Origin: Chara braunii
Lineage: Eukaryota > Streptophyta > Charophyceae > Charales > Characeae
Reading direction: 5' to 3'
Length of the DNA: 34,738 nt
Assembly (NCBI GenBank): GCA_003427395.1
Contig: BFEA01000246.1
Span: 1,057,430 to 1,092,167 of the forward strand
Shown here: positions 9,970 to 18,817 of the stretch, one piece after another
Numbering within the stretch: the stretch's first letter is position 1
Layout of the letters: every line of letters begins with the position of its first letter
Translations under genes and position numbers: made by a program
The notes under the pieces: model-generated
Databases searched by the model: none
Seen by the model: only the letters and a program-made list of their open reading frames with translations
Told to the model about the DNA's origin: nothing

Positions 9970-10071
9970 CCGATTGTCGGGCTCTTCCCGAATTTATGCG
10001 TATCATCCTTGCGCAGGGGCCATGCTAACCTTCCCCATATCGTTCCAGTTTTAACGGATGTCCCGAAGGAC
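9970..10071 (-). pseudogene. U6 spliceosomal snRNA-like sequence, probably a pseudogene
   Basis: Minus strand from 10071 starts GTCCTTCGGGACATCC, the U6 5' stem-loop with two bases lost. It runs through TGGAACGATA and then TTAGCATGGCCCCTGCGCAA followed by GGATGATACGCATAAATTCG, nearly identical to the invariant U6 core. The catalytic ACAGAGA box is altered to ATGGGGA. After about 100 nt there is no T-run terminator, and upstream I find neither a plant snRNA upstream element (RTCCCACATCG) nor a TATA box at -30; a 47-bp tandem duplication lies there instead. This points to a processed or relocated relic rather than a working gene. Confidence 0.75.
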
Positions 10072-10077
10072 TGTACC

Positions 10078-10171
10078 ATGGGAGTGGTAGCCCGACAGTT
10101 CGTGGGTGTATCCACTGAACAATGATGGGAGTGGTAGCCCGACAGTTCGTGGGTGTATCCACTGAACAATG
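10078..10171. repeat. Perfect 47-bp tandem duplication next to the U6-like sequence
   Basis: Copies at 10078-10124 and 10125-10171 are identical (start ATGGGAGTGGTAGCCCGACA, end CTGAACAATG). The duplication sits just upstream of the U6-like sequence on the minus strand. Confidence 0.9.
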
Positions 10172-10759
10172 ATGCTGGGCTTCCTTGCAGGTCGCGGCAC
10201 CGTTACCGGACCGTGTTCCGAAAAAATAAAAAATAAAAAATAAAAAATAAAAATAAAAGAAAATCAAAGAACTTAAAGATAGAAATTAATTAAAAATGGG
10301 TGGGGGGGGGACTGGTGGTGCTCGGACCTATCTCGCGGGCCCGCTGTCGGAACCCCCCGCAAAAAGCCAAGGGGGATAGTCCTACATGACCCTCAACCCC
10401 TCGGCTCACTCCATAATGCTCCTCCACCGCTCCACTCTGGCCTCGATCCTGGGATCCGCCTGGTGGGAATTCAATGACATAACCTATAGGGCTAAGCCCC
10501 AGCTTGGAGGTTACAGGCGCAGTCCTACTCATAAAGAGTAAGGACAGCCTGTCCAGGCCAACAAGCAGCATCTCAGGCCGCCCCCCTTACTTACCGTTTG
10601 CGTCGAAGGGCCCGTAGGCACCCAGGCACGGCTTTGGAGGGCACGGTCCCGTCATGCTGCCGGGCACGTTGCCACATCACGGTGCGGCTACGGCCGGGCC
10701 CTCCTACTCCCTTGCTTTCATCGGGAAATTGCCCGGTCCACCACCTTCGGGCCGAAAAG
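10172..10759. other. A-rich patch then GC-rich DNA, no gene recognised
   Basis: 10225-10262 is an (AAAAAT)-like run and 10300-10311 a G-run. From there the DNA is GC-rich. Two unrelated-looking frames (10290-10571 minus, 10598-10882 plus) have no domain I recognise, and the second runs into the palindrome. Confidence 0.4.
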
Positions 10760-10944
10760 CACCCCGACTTCTACTCACTCGTCCCGACCTACACCGTCCT
10801 AGCTAAAGCTCGCCACGGCTCCTACTGTCGGCAGCACGTGGTCCACCGGACGGTCCGGTGGACCACGTGCTGCCGACAGTAGGAGCCGTGGCGAGCTTTA
10901 GCTAGAACTGCGTAGGTCGGGACGAGTGAGTAGAAGTCGGGGTG
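10760..10944. repeat. Large near-perfect palindrome, 92-bp arms, 1-nt centre
   Basis: Left arm 10760-10851 and right arm 10853-10944 are reverse complements around the single base 10852, with about three mismatches (near 10793-10798 and the mirrored site). The innermost part is CCACCGGAC/GTCCGGTGG. The right arm ends at a T-run. It could be a fold-back element or an artefact of library or assembly; sequence alone cannot tell. Confidence 0.9.
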
Positions 10945-12040
10945 TTTTTTTTTCTGTTGACTCCTACGAATTTTTTCATGGTGCGGCCCTGAACCGTCGG
11001 CCCCAAGTAAGTCGGACAACGCCCCCCTCCCGATCACCGCCTTACTTGGTCAACTTTACGTCCTCCGACTCTTCGTCCGTGCGCGCGAGTCTGCGACCGC
11101 CTCAGAAAATCTAGCGTAACTCTGACCTGTCCTACCGACGTTTCATGGTCTTCCTCGACCTAGACTCAATCATGGAAACGCGTGCCCGATGTGCACGCCC
11201 ACACATTATCTAATCAATATAAATGGGCCACGCCCTCAGATTTTGTCAGGCGCGCTCTCCCTGCGAGCTGCGAAAACGTGCCCAAATACCCTTGTAAGGG
11301 TATTCGGGCCGACAGCGGTCATTTACGCGATTTCATCTTATGATCACAATTTTGCACATATTTCAAAACATCCACCCCACGATGACTCGTCGACAAGAAA
11401 AATTGTTTCATTGCCAAAAACACAATTATATCGTAACGCAAGCACATTGAACATTACCCCCCCCCCCCCCCAATGTCCATCACCATCTCCACCATAGCCG
11501 CACTCCACCCCCTCATCTCTAAACCCTATAAAAAACTCATAAAGTGGATTCGGCCAACAAAGGCGAACCGCTTTTTGGAACAAATTTGGGAATGGATTCC
11601 GTTGGGCATACCCAAGGATCCTTCCCATGCGTGAGTATGCCTCCAACAGTTTCATTTGTTCTGTCTTTCGTCATCCCCGACCAAAATCAACATGACAACA
11701 TCCTTCTCCTTTAGATATGGCCAATCCGGATCATTTACCAGTTGCTCTGGCTATCTCTCTTGAACACCTACGGTCATTAGACGAAAACCTCCTCATCGCC
11801 ATTCGTTTCGTGCACCCCCACCCTCTCCTTCATTCTGGCAGATGCGCCCTCCAACTCCCCACACAACACGAGCAAGTCGGCGATCCATACCACTGCAATT
11901 AAACGAAGTGCAATCCCACTTATCCCGTCCCTGCTTCTGACAACAAACACAACGACTGGAGAGGCGATGATGTGCCCATAACACAAGTACATATAATCCC
12001 AAAAAACATATTCAAAATAAATGTATACTTTAACTATATA
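10945..12040. other. No gene recognised; small hairpin and poly-C run
   Basis: A 12-bp stem with one mismatch around AATACCCT/AGGGTATT lies at 11281-11308, and a C-run of about 15 at 11457-11471. Frames of about 100 codons (11189-11497 plus, 11344-11655 minus) overlap antisense and are unrecognised. Confidence 0.4.
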
Positions 12041-12104
12041 CATAAATATATATATATAGAGAGAGAGAGAGAGACCTTATGTATATATATAACGATAAAT
12101 GTAT
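12041..12104. repeat. (TA)n/(GA)n microsatellites
   Basis: A TA tract to about 12058, GA units to about 12074, then another short TA tract. They flank the left end of the hairpin element that follows. Confidence 0.85.
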
Positions 12105-12299
12105 GGGGAAACTACACGGGAGTCACAAAAATGAGTTATGATTGCGCCGCGGGCAAAGATACAGTTTCGAATTGCACTTTGGGCAATGCATGCAACCCAA
12201 CTTTCTGGCCAAGTAAGGTGCCCAAATTGCAATTGCAAACTCTATCTTGCCTCGTAGTACAATTATAACTTACTTTCGTGACTGTACTGAAGTTACCCC
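12105..12299. mobile_element. Hairpin MITE-like element between TA tracts
   Basis: Arms 12105-12185 and 12219-12299 are imperfect reverse complements with no net indel between outermost and innermost pairs (GGGGAAAC...AGTTACCCC outside, TTTGGGCA...TGCCCAAA inside), leaving a 33-nt loop. A transcript would fold into an ~80-bp hairpin of the kind that can feed small-RNA pathways. TA tracts lie on both sides. Confidence 0.65.
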
Positions 12300-12470
12300 T
12301 AAAAACGTCCCCCTAAATATATATATATACTAAATACAAACTTAGGTCCTTGAGAAAAAGAGTGTATCGGTTGGGCAAGGATCTCAAGTGCCCAAAAACG
12401 GGTACAACGTTCTATAAACCTAGCAATTATCATCGATCGATCGTCGTGGCTCCGTGTTGTTAAACAGAAT

Positions 12471-12502
<32 letters not shown>
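12300..12502. other. Spacer with TA tracts, no gene recognised
   Basis: TA runs lie at about 12315-12329 and 12471-12502. The second one directly precedes element A1. Confidence 0.6.
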
Positions 12503-13293
12503 CAGGGTTGTTAGGCTGAACGTACGGAGGCCCCTAAGACGACCCCCGAACGTTCGGGCGTTCGGGTCCCCGTACGGGGTCCGAACCTGAAAGGGTTCGG
12601 ACCCGCAAAAAATTATTTTGACACCTCAATATTAATAGTTTTTTCTGAATTGTTTTTTGTGAGTTCTTTGTGATGTAGTATATCTCCCTGTTAATTTTGA
12701 AGTCATTCTGTTGAGCCAAAAAAACATGAAAAATCGGCAAAGATGGTGGTGTCAAAACTTGCTTGCCTACTCGCTAATTTGTTTTTTCTCACTTCTGACT
12801 TTTTCTTTTTCCTTAATTTCGGGGCATGAAAAAAAATATTATTTTTAAACATTTTATTTGTAAATTCTCTATTATGTAAGCTACAGATATATAAATTTTC
12901 ATGGCATTTGTCATTGCCAAAAAAAAACGAAAAATCACCAAAGATGGCGGTGTCAAAAATGTGATCGCCCACTCAATAATTTCATTCTCGTTTGTTTTCC
13001 CTTATTTTTTATAATTATTATTTATTTTTAGTAGTTGATTTTTATTTCAAATTTGGTAAAGAATTTGGATGTAACGTTGAGGCAAATGCTGTTTGGTTTC
13101 TTCTTATGCATAACATATATTNNNNNNNNNNNNNNNNNNNNNNNNNNNNNNNNNNNNNNNNNNNNNNNTTTTTTTTTTTTTTTTTTTTTTTTTTTTTCGC
13201 ATTCAACTAAACAATCGAACGTCTCGAGAGGGGGTCCCCAACATTCGGGCGTTCGGGTTTGGGCGTTCGGCCCGTCCCGAACGCCGGCAACCT

Positions 13294-13294
<1 letters not shown>
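12503..13294 (+). mobile_element. TA-flanked non-autonomous element, family A copy 1
   Basis: Left end CAGGGTTGTTAGGC and right end GCCGGCAACCTTG are inverted repeats, with TA tracts on both sides. Subterminal palindromic CGTTCGGGCGTTCGG-type motifs lie inside both ends. The interior holds two diverged direct subrepeats about 195 bp apart, each with GCAAAGATGGYGGTGTCAAAA, then a core (GAATTTGGATGTAAC near 13060). No transposase. A 47-N assembly gap (13122-13168) lies inside, so the true length is unknown. Confidence 0.7.
13122..13168. other. Assembly gap (47 N)
   Basis: Unknown bases, followed by a T-run (13169-13197). Translations across it are meaningless. Confidence 1.

Positions 13295-13324
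<30 letters not shown>
13295..13324. repeat. (TA)n tract between elements A1 and A2
   Basis: About 30 bases of TA separate the right end of A1 from the left end of A2. Confidence 0.9.
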
Positions 13325-13329
<5 letters not shown>

Positions 13330-14076
13330 TACCAGCCCGTACGTACGGAGGTCCCCGAGCAGACCTCCGTACGTACGGGCGTTCGGGGTCCCGTACGGGG
13401 TCCGAACCCGACGGCGTTTGGCCCCCGCCAAAAATTATTCCGGGGCCTAAAAATAATTATTTTTTTCGGAATTTTTTTTTGTGCGTTCTCTATGAAGTGA
13501 GGTACATGCCTCTAAATTTTCAAATCATTTGGCTAAGCCAAATAAGAATTAAAAATCTCCAGAGATGGCGGTGTCAAAACGTGCTCGCCCACATATTTTT
13601 TCACTTTCTACTTTTGTTTTCACTTTAGTTCGGGGTCTAAACAATTTTATTAATTTTTTGAAACTTTTTTAGTGGGTTTTGTATTATGTGAAGTACACAT
13701 CTTTAAATTTCCAGGGCATTTAGCTATGCAAAAAAAAAAAAAAAATCGCCAAATACGACGGTGTCGAAAACATGCTCGCGCAGTCACTAAATTTAATTAT
13801 CTTTTTATTTTTATTTATTTTTATTATTAGTATTTATTTTCCGTATTTTATGTTTATTTCCAATTTGGTAAGGAATTCGGATGTAATGCTCAGGCAAATC
13901 TTGTTTAATTTATTTTTCTCCTTAACATATCGTTTTTTCAGATTTTTTTGATGACTTTGTGTTTTGTTTTTTTTTTGGTCCATGTTCGGCCCGAACGGCC
14001 GAACGCATCCCCAAGGGGTCCCATACGTTCGCGGGTTCAGGTTCGGGCATTCGGCCCATCCCGAACACTGGTTACC

Positions 14077-14079
<3 letters not shown>
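13325..14079 (+). mobile_element. TA-flanked non-autonomous element, family A copy 2
   Basis: Left end AGGGTTACCAGCCCGTACG and right end CACTGGTTACCCTG form inverted ends. TACGTACGGAGGTC and its mirror lie just inside the left end. Subrepeats with GATGGCGGTGTCAAAA (about 13563) and its variant (about 13753) are 190 bp apart. The shared core lies at about 13866-13950. Confidence 0.7.

Positions 14080-14130
<51 letters not shown>
14080..14130. repeat. (TA)n tract
   Basis: A pure TA run of about 50 bases joins element A2 to repeat B1. Confidence 0.95.
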
Positions 14131-14135
<5 letters not shown>

Positions 14136-14221
14136 CCGACGAAACAGTTTGTCACAGCCCCTCGTTTGTTGTCCTCTTCTCCCTCTCTGCCTACGGTTTA
14201 CCGGGCAGTTCTATTTGACGA
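14131..14221 (+). repeat. Repeat B1: truncated retrozyme-like unit
   Basis: Starts within the hammerhead stem II loop (AAACTCCGACGAAACAG), continues through CCTCGTTTGTTGTCC and a CTGCC/GGCAG hairpin and ends at TTTGACGA. TA tracts lie on both sides. It retains GAAA and the 3' strand of stem III. Confidence 0.7.
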
Positions 14222-14395
14222 TATATATATATATCGTTATATATATATATATCGTCATATGTACATATATATATACTTAATATATTTTTTTTAATATATA
14301 CATATCTGAAATATATTTCAAATATGTATATATATATATATGTAAATGAACATAATATTATCGAACAGAACTACATAATATATATATATATAATA
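14222..14395. other. TA-rich spacer
   Basis: Interrupted TA tracts, no gene. AACAGAACTACATA near 14364 may be a fragment of the inverted B end. Confidence 0.6.
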
Positions 14396-14675
14396 TAGGC
14401 TACCAGTGGTCCGGGACCACTTGCCCGACCTGGCCACAAACAAATAAAAATAAATATAAATATTATTTTCTTTTTTTTTTTAAGTTTGGTAAAGAATTTT
14501 GATGTGATCTAATGGCAAACGTTGTTCAATTTAGTTTTTTGCAAAACATATTGTTTTTCGAATTTTGAGATTTTGTTCATAATTCTTGTTTTTTTTGTTG
14601 GGACCTTCCTTGGTCCTTGGACAGTCGGTCCGCCGGGAAAAATAGGATGACCCGAGCAGTCTGACTGATAGCCTA
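14396..14675 (+). mobile_element. MITE C, 280 bp, TA-flanked
   Basis: Inverted ends TAGGCTACCAGT (14396-14407) and ACTGATAGCCTA (14664-14675) have one mismatch. An 8-bp palindrome AGTGGTCC/GGACCACT follows the left end. The interior (about 14487-14570) carries the same core as family A, although the ends differ apart from a common GGYTACCAG-like word. No coding capacity. Confidence 0.65.
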
Positions 14676-14685
14676 ATATATATAT

Positions 14686-14785
14686 GAGTCGGTGAAACTC
14701 CGACGAAACAGTTTGTCACAACCCCTCGTTTGTTGTCCTCTTCTCCCTCTCTGCCTACGGTTTACCGGGCAGTTCTATTTGACGA
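14686..14785 (+). repeat. Repeat B2: truncated retrozyme-like unit with intact stem II
   Basis: Begins (TA)n then ATGAGTCGG. Stem II (GTCGG/CCGAC), GAAA and CAGT are all intact, but the first bases of the CUGAUGA box are replaced by TA sequence. Ends at TTTGACGA, followed by TA. Confidence 0.7.
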
Positions 14786-14865
14786 TATATATATATATAT
14801 ATAAATATATATACCCCATAATATGTTCCAAATATATACATATCCATAATGTAGTACATACATAT

Positions 14866-14964
14866 GAGTCGATGAAACTTCGACGAAATAGTTTGTCACA
14901 GCCCCTCGGTTGTTGTCCACTTCTCCCTCTCTGCCTACTGTTTACCCAACAGCTCTGTTTGACA
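14866..14964 (+). repeat. Repeat B3: diverged truncated retrozyme-like unit
   Basis: GAGTCGATGAAACTTCGACG keeps stem II pairing by paired changes: GTCGA with TCGAC instead of GTCGG with CCGAC. GAAA is kept, followed by TAG. It ends TTTGACAAA. Confidence 0.7.
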
Positions 14965-15110
14965 AAATATATTTACATATATATATAATAAAATATTATT
15001 TGAAATAAATCTATTAAAAAAAACATGACATAAGGCGAAATATAACATATATATACATAAACATGCACATCGAATGTATACTTCGAAAATGTATATACAT
15101 ATATATATAT
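14965..15110. other. TA-rich spacer
   Basis: Short TA tracts and A/T-rich DNA, no gene recognised. Confidence 0.6.
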
Positions 15111-15835
15111 AGGGTTACCAGCCTGTACGCACGGAGGTCCCCGGGCAGACCTCCCTACGTACGGGCGTTCGGGGTCCTGTACGGGGTTCGAACCCGACAG
15201 CGTTCGTCCCCTGCCAAAAAATATTTCGGGGCCTAAAAATAATTCTGTTTTTCTGAATTTTTTTTTTGTGAGTTCTCTATGACGTGAGGTATATGCCTGT
15301 AAATTTGCAAGTCATTTGGCTAAGCCTAGTAAGAATTAAAAATTGCCAAAGATGGCAGTGTCACAACGTGCTCGCCCAAGTTATTTTTCACTTTTCACTT
15401 TTTGTTTTCACTTTAGTTCGGGGTCTGAACAATTTTATTATTTTTTGAAACTTTTTAAGTGGGTTTTGTATTATGTGAAGTACACATCTGTAAATTTTCA
15501 GGGCATTTAGCAATGCCCAAAAAAAATGAGAAATCGCCAAATATGGCGGTGTCAAAAACATGCTCGCGCACTCACTAAATGCAATTCTCTTTTTATTTTT
15601 ATTTATTTTTATTATTAGTATTTGTAAGGAATTCGGATGTAATGATCAGGCAAATCTTGTTTAATTTATTTTTTTCAATAACATATCGTTTTTTCAGATG
15701 TTTTTGATGACCTTTTTTTTTTTTTTTTTTTGGGTCCACGTTCGGCCCAAACGGCCGAACGCATGCCCAAGGGGTCCCATACGTTCCGGCGTTAGGGTTC
15801 GGGCGTTCAGCCCGTCCCGAACGCCGGTTACCCTG
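15111..15835 (+). mobile_element. TA-flanked non-autonomous element, family A copy 3
   Basis: Ends AGGGTTACCAGCC and CGCCGGTTACCCTG, 725 bp, closest to A2 in its ends. Subrepeats with GATGGCRGTGTCA lie at about 15347 and 15541. The core (GGAATTCGGATGTAATG) lies at about 15627. Confidence 0.75.
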
Positions 15836-15891
15836 TATATATATACATATATCATATATGCATATATATAATTCATATATATATAAATATA
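15836..15891. repeat. Interrupted (TA)n tract
   Basis: TA-rich, with single-base interruptions, between A3 and repeat B4. Confidence 0.8.
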
Positions 15892-15983
15892 TCGTCAAAT
15901 AGAATTGCCCGATAAACCGTAGGCAGAGAGGGAGAAAACAACAACAAACGAGGGGCTGTGACAAACTGTTTCGTCGGAGTTTC
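15892..15983 (-). repeat. Repeat B4: truncated retrozyme-like unit, inverted
   Basis: The minus strand reads ATGAAACTCCGACGAAACAG through CCTCGTTTGTTG to TTTGACGA, flanked by TA on both sides. It keeps GAAA and the stem III 3' strand but lacks the CUGAUGA box. Confidence 0.7.
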
Positions 15984-16029
15984 ATATATATATATATATA
16001 TCCCCTGAATATTTTTCGATGTAGCTACA

Positions 16030-16335
16030 TATCTGGAGTATATTCTGAATCTATTATATATATTGTGAACCGACAGTCTGTAAAATTTTTCATCTGGTGT
16101 GGGTGAGTGATAGTCGACTTTGATTTTCATCACAGGTACATTGGAATAGTGTTCAGCGCCCACCTTAGGGTATTAGTTGTCAAGCAGTCATTGATGGGAT
16201 TTGACAGACTATAAAGGCTTTAGCCGCCTGCTGAGTCTTGTGAAACTCCGACGAGACAGTTGATCACAACCTCTCATTTGTTGTCCTTTTTCCCCTCTCT
16301 GTCTACGTTTTACTAGGCAACTTTGTTAGATGATA
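16030..16335 (+). mobile_element. Retrozyme-like unit R1 (5' truncated)
   Basis: Starts in the shared segment near CTGGAGTATATTC, contains GTGAACCGACAGTCTG, a decayed version of the GGTACCTTGAGG hairpin (16137-16172) and a hammerhead-like motif (16208-16260), then a B-type tail ending near 16331. No coding capacity. Confidence 0.6.
16208..16260 (+). ncRNA. Hammerhead ribozyme-like motif H1 (type III layout, degenerate)
   Basis: ACTATA (stem III 5' strand and cleavage position), then a GGC-TTTA-GCC stem-loop I, CTGCTGA for the CUGANGA box (one core change), stem II partly pairing (GTC/GAC), GAGA for GAAA, then CAGT. The order and spacing match type III hammerheads, but two core positions and stem II are damaged, so activity is unlikely. 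Confidence 0.5.
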
Positions 16336-16440
16336 TATATACATTCTGAACAATGTTTTCCGAATAAATATATTTTTCGAATGCATATTTTATTTATATA
16401 TACAAATATATATATATAACAAATATATATATATATATAA
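16336..16440. other. A/T-rich spacer with TA tracts
   Basis: TA tracts at about 16395-16440 directly precede element A4. No gene recognised. Confidence 0.6.
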
Positions 16441-17167
16441 CCAAGGCCACCAGCCCGTACGTAAGGATGTCCCCAGGCCGACCTCCCTATGTACAGGCAT
16501 TCGGGGTTCCGTTCAGGGTCTGAGACCGAAGGCATTTGGCTCCCGCCAAAAATTATTTCGGGGCCTAAAAATAAGTTTTTTTTTTAAAGTGTTTTTGTGA
16601 GTTCTTTATGACGTGAGGTACATGCCTATAAATTTTGAAGTCATTTTACTAAGCCAAACAAAAATTAAAAATTGCTAAAGATGGTAGTGACAAAACATGA
16701 CTATTTTTTTTTTTTTTTTACTTTTTACTTATTGTTTTCACTTTATTCCGGGGCTTAAAACAATTTATTATATTTTGAAGTTTTTTTAGTGAGTTTTGTA
16801 TTATGTGAAGTACACATCTGTAAATTTTCAGGGGATTTGGATATGCCAAAAAAAAAAAAAAAAATCGCCAAAGATGGCGGTGTCGAAAAAGTTCTCGCTC
16901 ACTCACTTATTTTAATTCTTTATATTTTTTCTTATTTTTTTATTTGTTGTTTTTCTGTTTTTAATTTTTATTTCAAATTTGGTAAGGAATTTGGATGTAA
17001 TGCTCAGACAAATGTTGTTTATTTTAGTTTTGTTTATAACATATCATTTTTTCAGATTTGTTTGAGATTATTTATTTTTTGTTTTTTTTTTCACGTTCGG
17101 CCCGAACGGCCGAACGAGGGTCCCGTATGTTCGGGCGTTCGGCCCATCCCAAACGCGGGTTACCCGG
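16441..17167 (+). mobile_element. TA-flanked non-autonomous element, family A copy 4
   Basis: Left end is diverged (CCAAGGCCACCAGCCCGTACG); the right end is CGGGTTACCCGG. 727 bp. Subrepeats with GATGGYRGTG at about 16679 and 16873; core at about 16976-17060. It has apparently inserted into or between retrozyme-like sequence, since R-type DNA lies on both sides. Confidence 0.7.
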
Positions 17168-17253
17168 TAAATAACGATATATATATAATATTTGTATTAC
17201 AAATATATCAAATATATTTTGTATATACATATATATTTATGATATGTATACAT

Positions 17254-17757
17254 ATGACTCTTCTTTGCATAAGAAATTGATAGGTCCGGGCTTATGCATC
17301 ACCCCTCATTTGTTGTCCTTTTCTTTCTTTCTGCCTACAATTCACCGGACAGTTTTGTTTGATGATATATACCACGACTATCCGGTCAGATCGAGCGGCA
17401 GTTTTGTTTCGTCGGTGTTTTGTTGGTTTGTGATGGGGTGTGAAACTGACACTCTGTAGAGTTTTTCATCCGGTGTACGTGAATGATAGTCTATTTTGAT
17501 TTTCGTTATAGGTACCTTGAGGGCGGTGATTGGTGCCCACCTCAGAGGATCAATTATCTTGCAATCGTTGATGCTTAACCACATTTGAGGTAAAGGTGGA
17601 TTATCAATTAAAGTGTAATCAGTTAGGGGATTCTACAAAGTGCTCAGGCTTTAGCCTCCTGATGGGTCGGCGAAACTCCGACGAAACAGCTCGTCACAAC
17701 CCCTTGTTTGTTGTCCTCTTCTCGCTACCTATGATTTACTGGGCAACTTTGTTTAAC
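17254..17757 (+). mobile_element. Retrozyme-like unit R2 preceded by an altered B tail
   Basis: 17254-17365 is a B tail whose 5' half has been replaced. From GATATATACCACGAC (about 17366) the unit body runs through GATGGGGTGTGAA, the GGTACCTTGAGG hairpin (17513-17550) and TTGATGCTTAACC to the hammerhead motif and B tail ending near 17757. It has lost an internal segment that R3 retains (GGTTGGGGCGGTCACTGC). It is directly followed by R3, head to tail. Confidence 0.65.
17640..17690 (+). ncRNA. Hammerhead ribozyme-like motif H2
   Basis: Stem-loop I is AGGC-UUUA-GCCU plus flanks (17646-17657). Core CTGATGG (17659-17665) differs from CUGAUGA at the last base. Stem II GTCGG/CCGAC (17666-17670, 17678-17682) is perfect with loop CGAAACT. 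GAAA (17683-17686) is intact, then CAGC. The 5' strand of stem III is lost. This copy supplies the best stem II and GAAA of the full-length units. Confidence 0.6.
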
Positions 17758-18013
17758 GGTATATACCACGACGCCACTAGCACCCTGCTACGATTTTCTT
17801 CGGTCAGGTCAAGCGGCAGTGGTTGGGGCGGTCACTGCGCGGCCATGTTGTGTCACTAGTGCCAGTGGTGTGTCCGGAGTATATTTTATGGATGTGACAT
17901 TCTTTTTTTTGTTTCATGAGTGTTTTGTTCGCTTGTGGGGTGTGAACTGACAGTCTGTAGAGTTTTCCATCCCCTGCGGGTGAGTGATAGTTTGTTTTTA
18001 TTTTCGTCACAGG

Positions 18014-18050
18014 TACCTTGAGGGTAGTGATTGGTACCCACCTCAAGGTA
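18014..18050 (+). ncRNA. Conserved stem-loop in retrozyme-like units
   Basis: TACCTTGAGG pairs perfectly with CCTCAAGGTA, with an inner GGGTA/TACCC extension. In R4 (20004-20040) the inner pair is GGGCA/TGCCC, a compensatory C-G to T-A change, and R2 has GGGC/GCCC. This suggests the RNA fold was maintained while the element was active. Confidence 0.6.
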
Positions 18051-18129
18051 TTCGTTGTCGGACAGCCGTTAATGCTTAACCACGATCAGGGTTAAGGTGC
18101 ATTATCACGTACATTGTAATTAGTTGTGG

Positions 18130-18190
18130 GATTTTGCAAACTTTTGATGGTTCAACAACCTAATCAGTCAATGAAACTCTTACATAACAG
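18130..18190 (+). ncRNA. Degraded hammerhead-like site H3
   Basis: At the position equivalent to H2 and H4 there is GGTT-CAAC-AACC (stem-loop I), CTAATCA in place of the core, and CTTACATAACAG in place of stem II 3' strand plus GAAACAG. Recognised only through alignment with the other units. Confidence 0.35.
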
Positions 18191-18243
18191 TTTGTCACAA
18201 CCCCTCATTTGTTGTCCTTTTCTCCCTCGAGAACTCTGTTTGA

Positions 18244-18247
<4 letters not shown>

Positions 18248-18283
<36 letters not shown>

Positions 18284-18291
18284 GTATGTAT
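18248..18291. repeat. (TA)n tract
   Basis: TA tract between the end of R3 and element E. Confidence 0.9.
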
Positions 18292-18631
18292 AGCATCGTG
18301 TTCGCGTTCAGAGGCAAACGTGGCCATTTTTGCCTGAACGCGAACAAGCGCCCAAAAAACTTCGAACGCGAACATAAAAAATATTTTAAAAAACAAAACA
18401 AAACAAGTTCTGAAAAAAATTTGGAAAAAATTATATGTTATGTAGAATAACAATACAAGCAATGCTTGTCTTGGAGTCATGTTCAAATTCGTAGCCAATC
18501 ATGAGTTAAAAATCAAAAATCGAAAAACTATTTTATTTTTATTTATTTTTTGCAAAAAAGAAAAAAGTTTGCGAGCTGTTCGCGCGAATGTGCGAACACG
18601 CGAAGGGGCGTGAACACGTTCGCCGTGCTGC

Positions 18632-18633
<2 letters not shown>
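18292..18633 (-). mobile_element. MITE E, about 340 bp, TA-flanked, GCGAAC-rich ends
   Basis: Ends AGCATCGTGTTCGCGTTCA and, inverted, GGCAGCACGGCGAACGTGTTC. The left side folds as GTTCGCGTTCA...TGAACGCGAAC (18300-18345) with GGCAAA/TTTGCC inside. The right side has TGTTCGC/GCGAACA. The interior (about 18410-18500, minus strand) shares the core of families A and C. Orientation is set by that core. Confidence 0.65.

Positions 18634-18690
<57 letters not shown>
18634..18690. repeat. (TA)n tract
   Basis: TA run joining element E and repeat B9. Confidence 0.95.
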
Positions 18691-18782
18691 AACTCCGACG
18701 AAACAGTTTGTCACAACCCCTCATTTATTGTCCTCTTCTCTCTCTCTGCCTACGGTTTTACCGGGCAGTTCTGTTTGTGACG

Positions 18783-18783
<1 letters not shown>
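18691..18783 (+). repeat. Repeat B9: truncated retrozyme-like unit
   Basis: Begins AACTCCGACGAAACAG at the same point in the hammerhead stem II loop as B1, and ends GTTTGTGACGA followed by TA. The CTGCC/GGCAG hairpin is kept with one inserted T. Confidence 0.7.

Positions 18784-18817
<34 letters not shown>

Larger units (their letters stand above)
17758..18247 (+). mobile_element. Retrozyme-like unit R3, head to tail with R2
   Basis: The body starts GGTATATACCACGAC and includes GGTTGGGGCGGTCACTGC, TGTGAACTGACAGTCTG, the hairpin at 18014-18050, and a second long hairpin TAATGCTTAACC/GGTTAAGGTGCATTA (about 18070-18105). It then has a badly degraded hammerhead site and a B tail. The distance between the hammerhead cores of R2 and R3 is about 501 bp, which gives the monomer length. 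No open frame of note. Confidence 0.65.
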
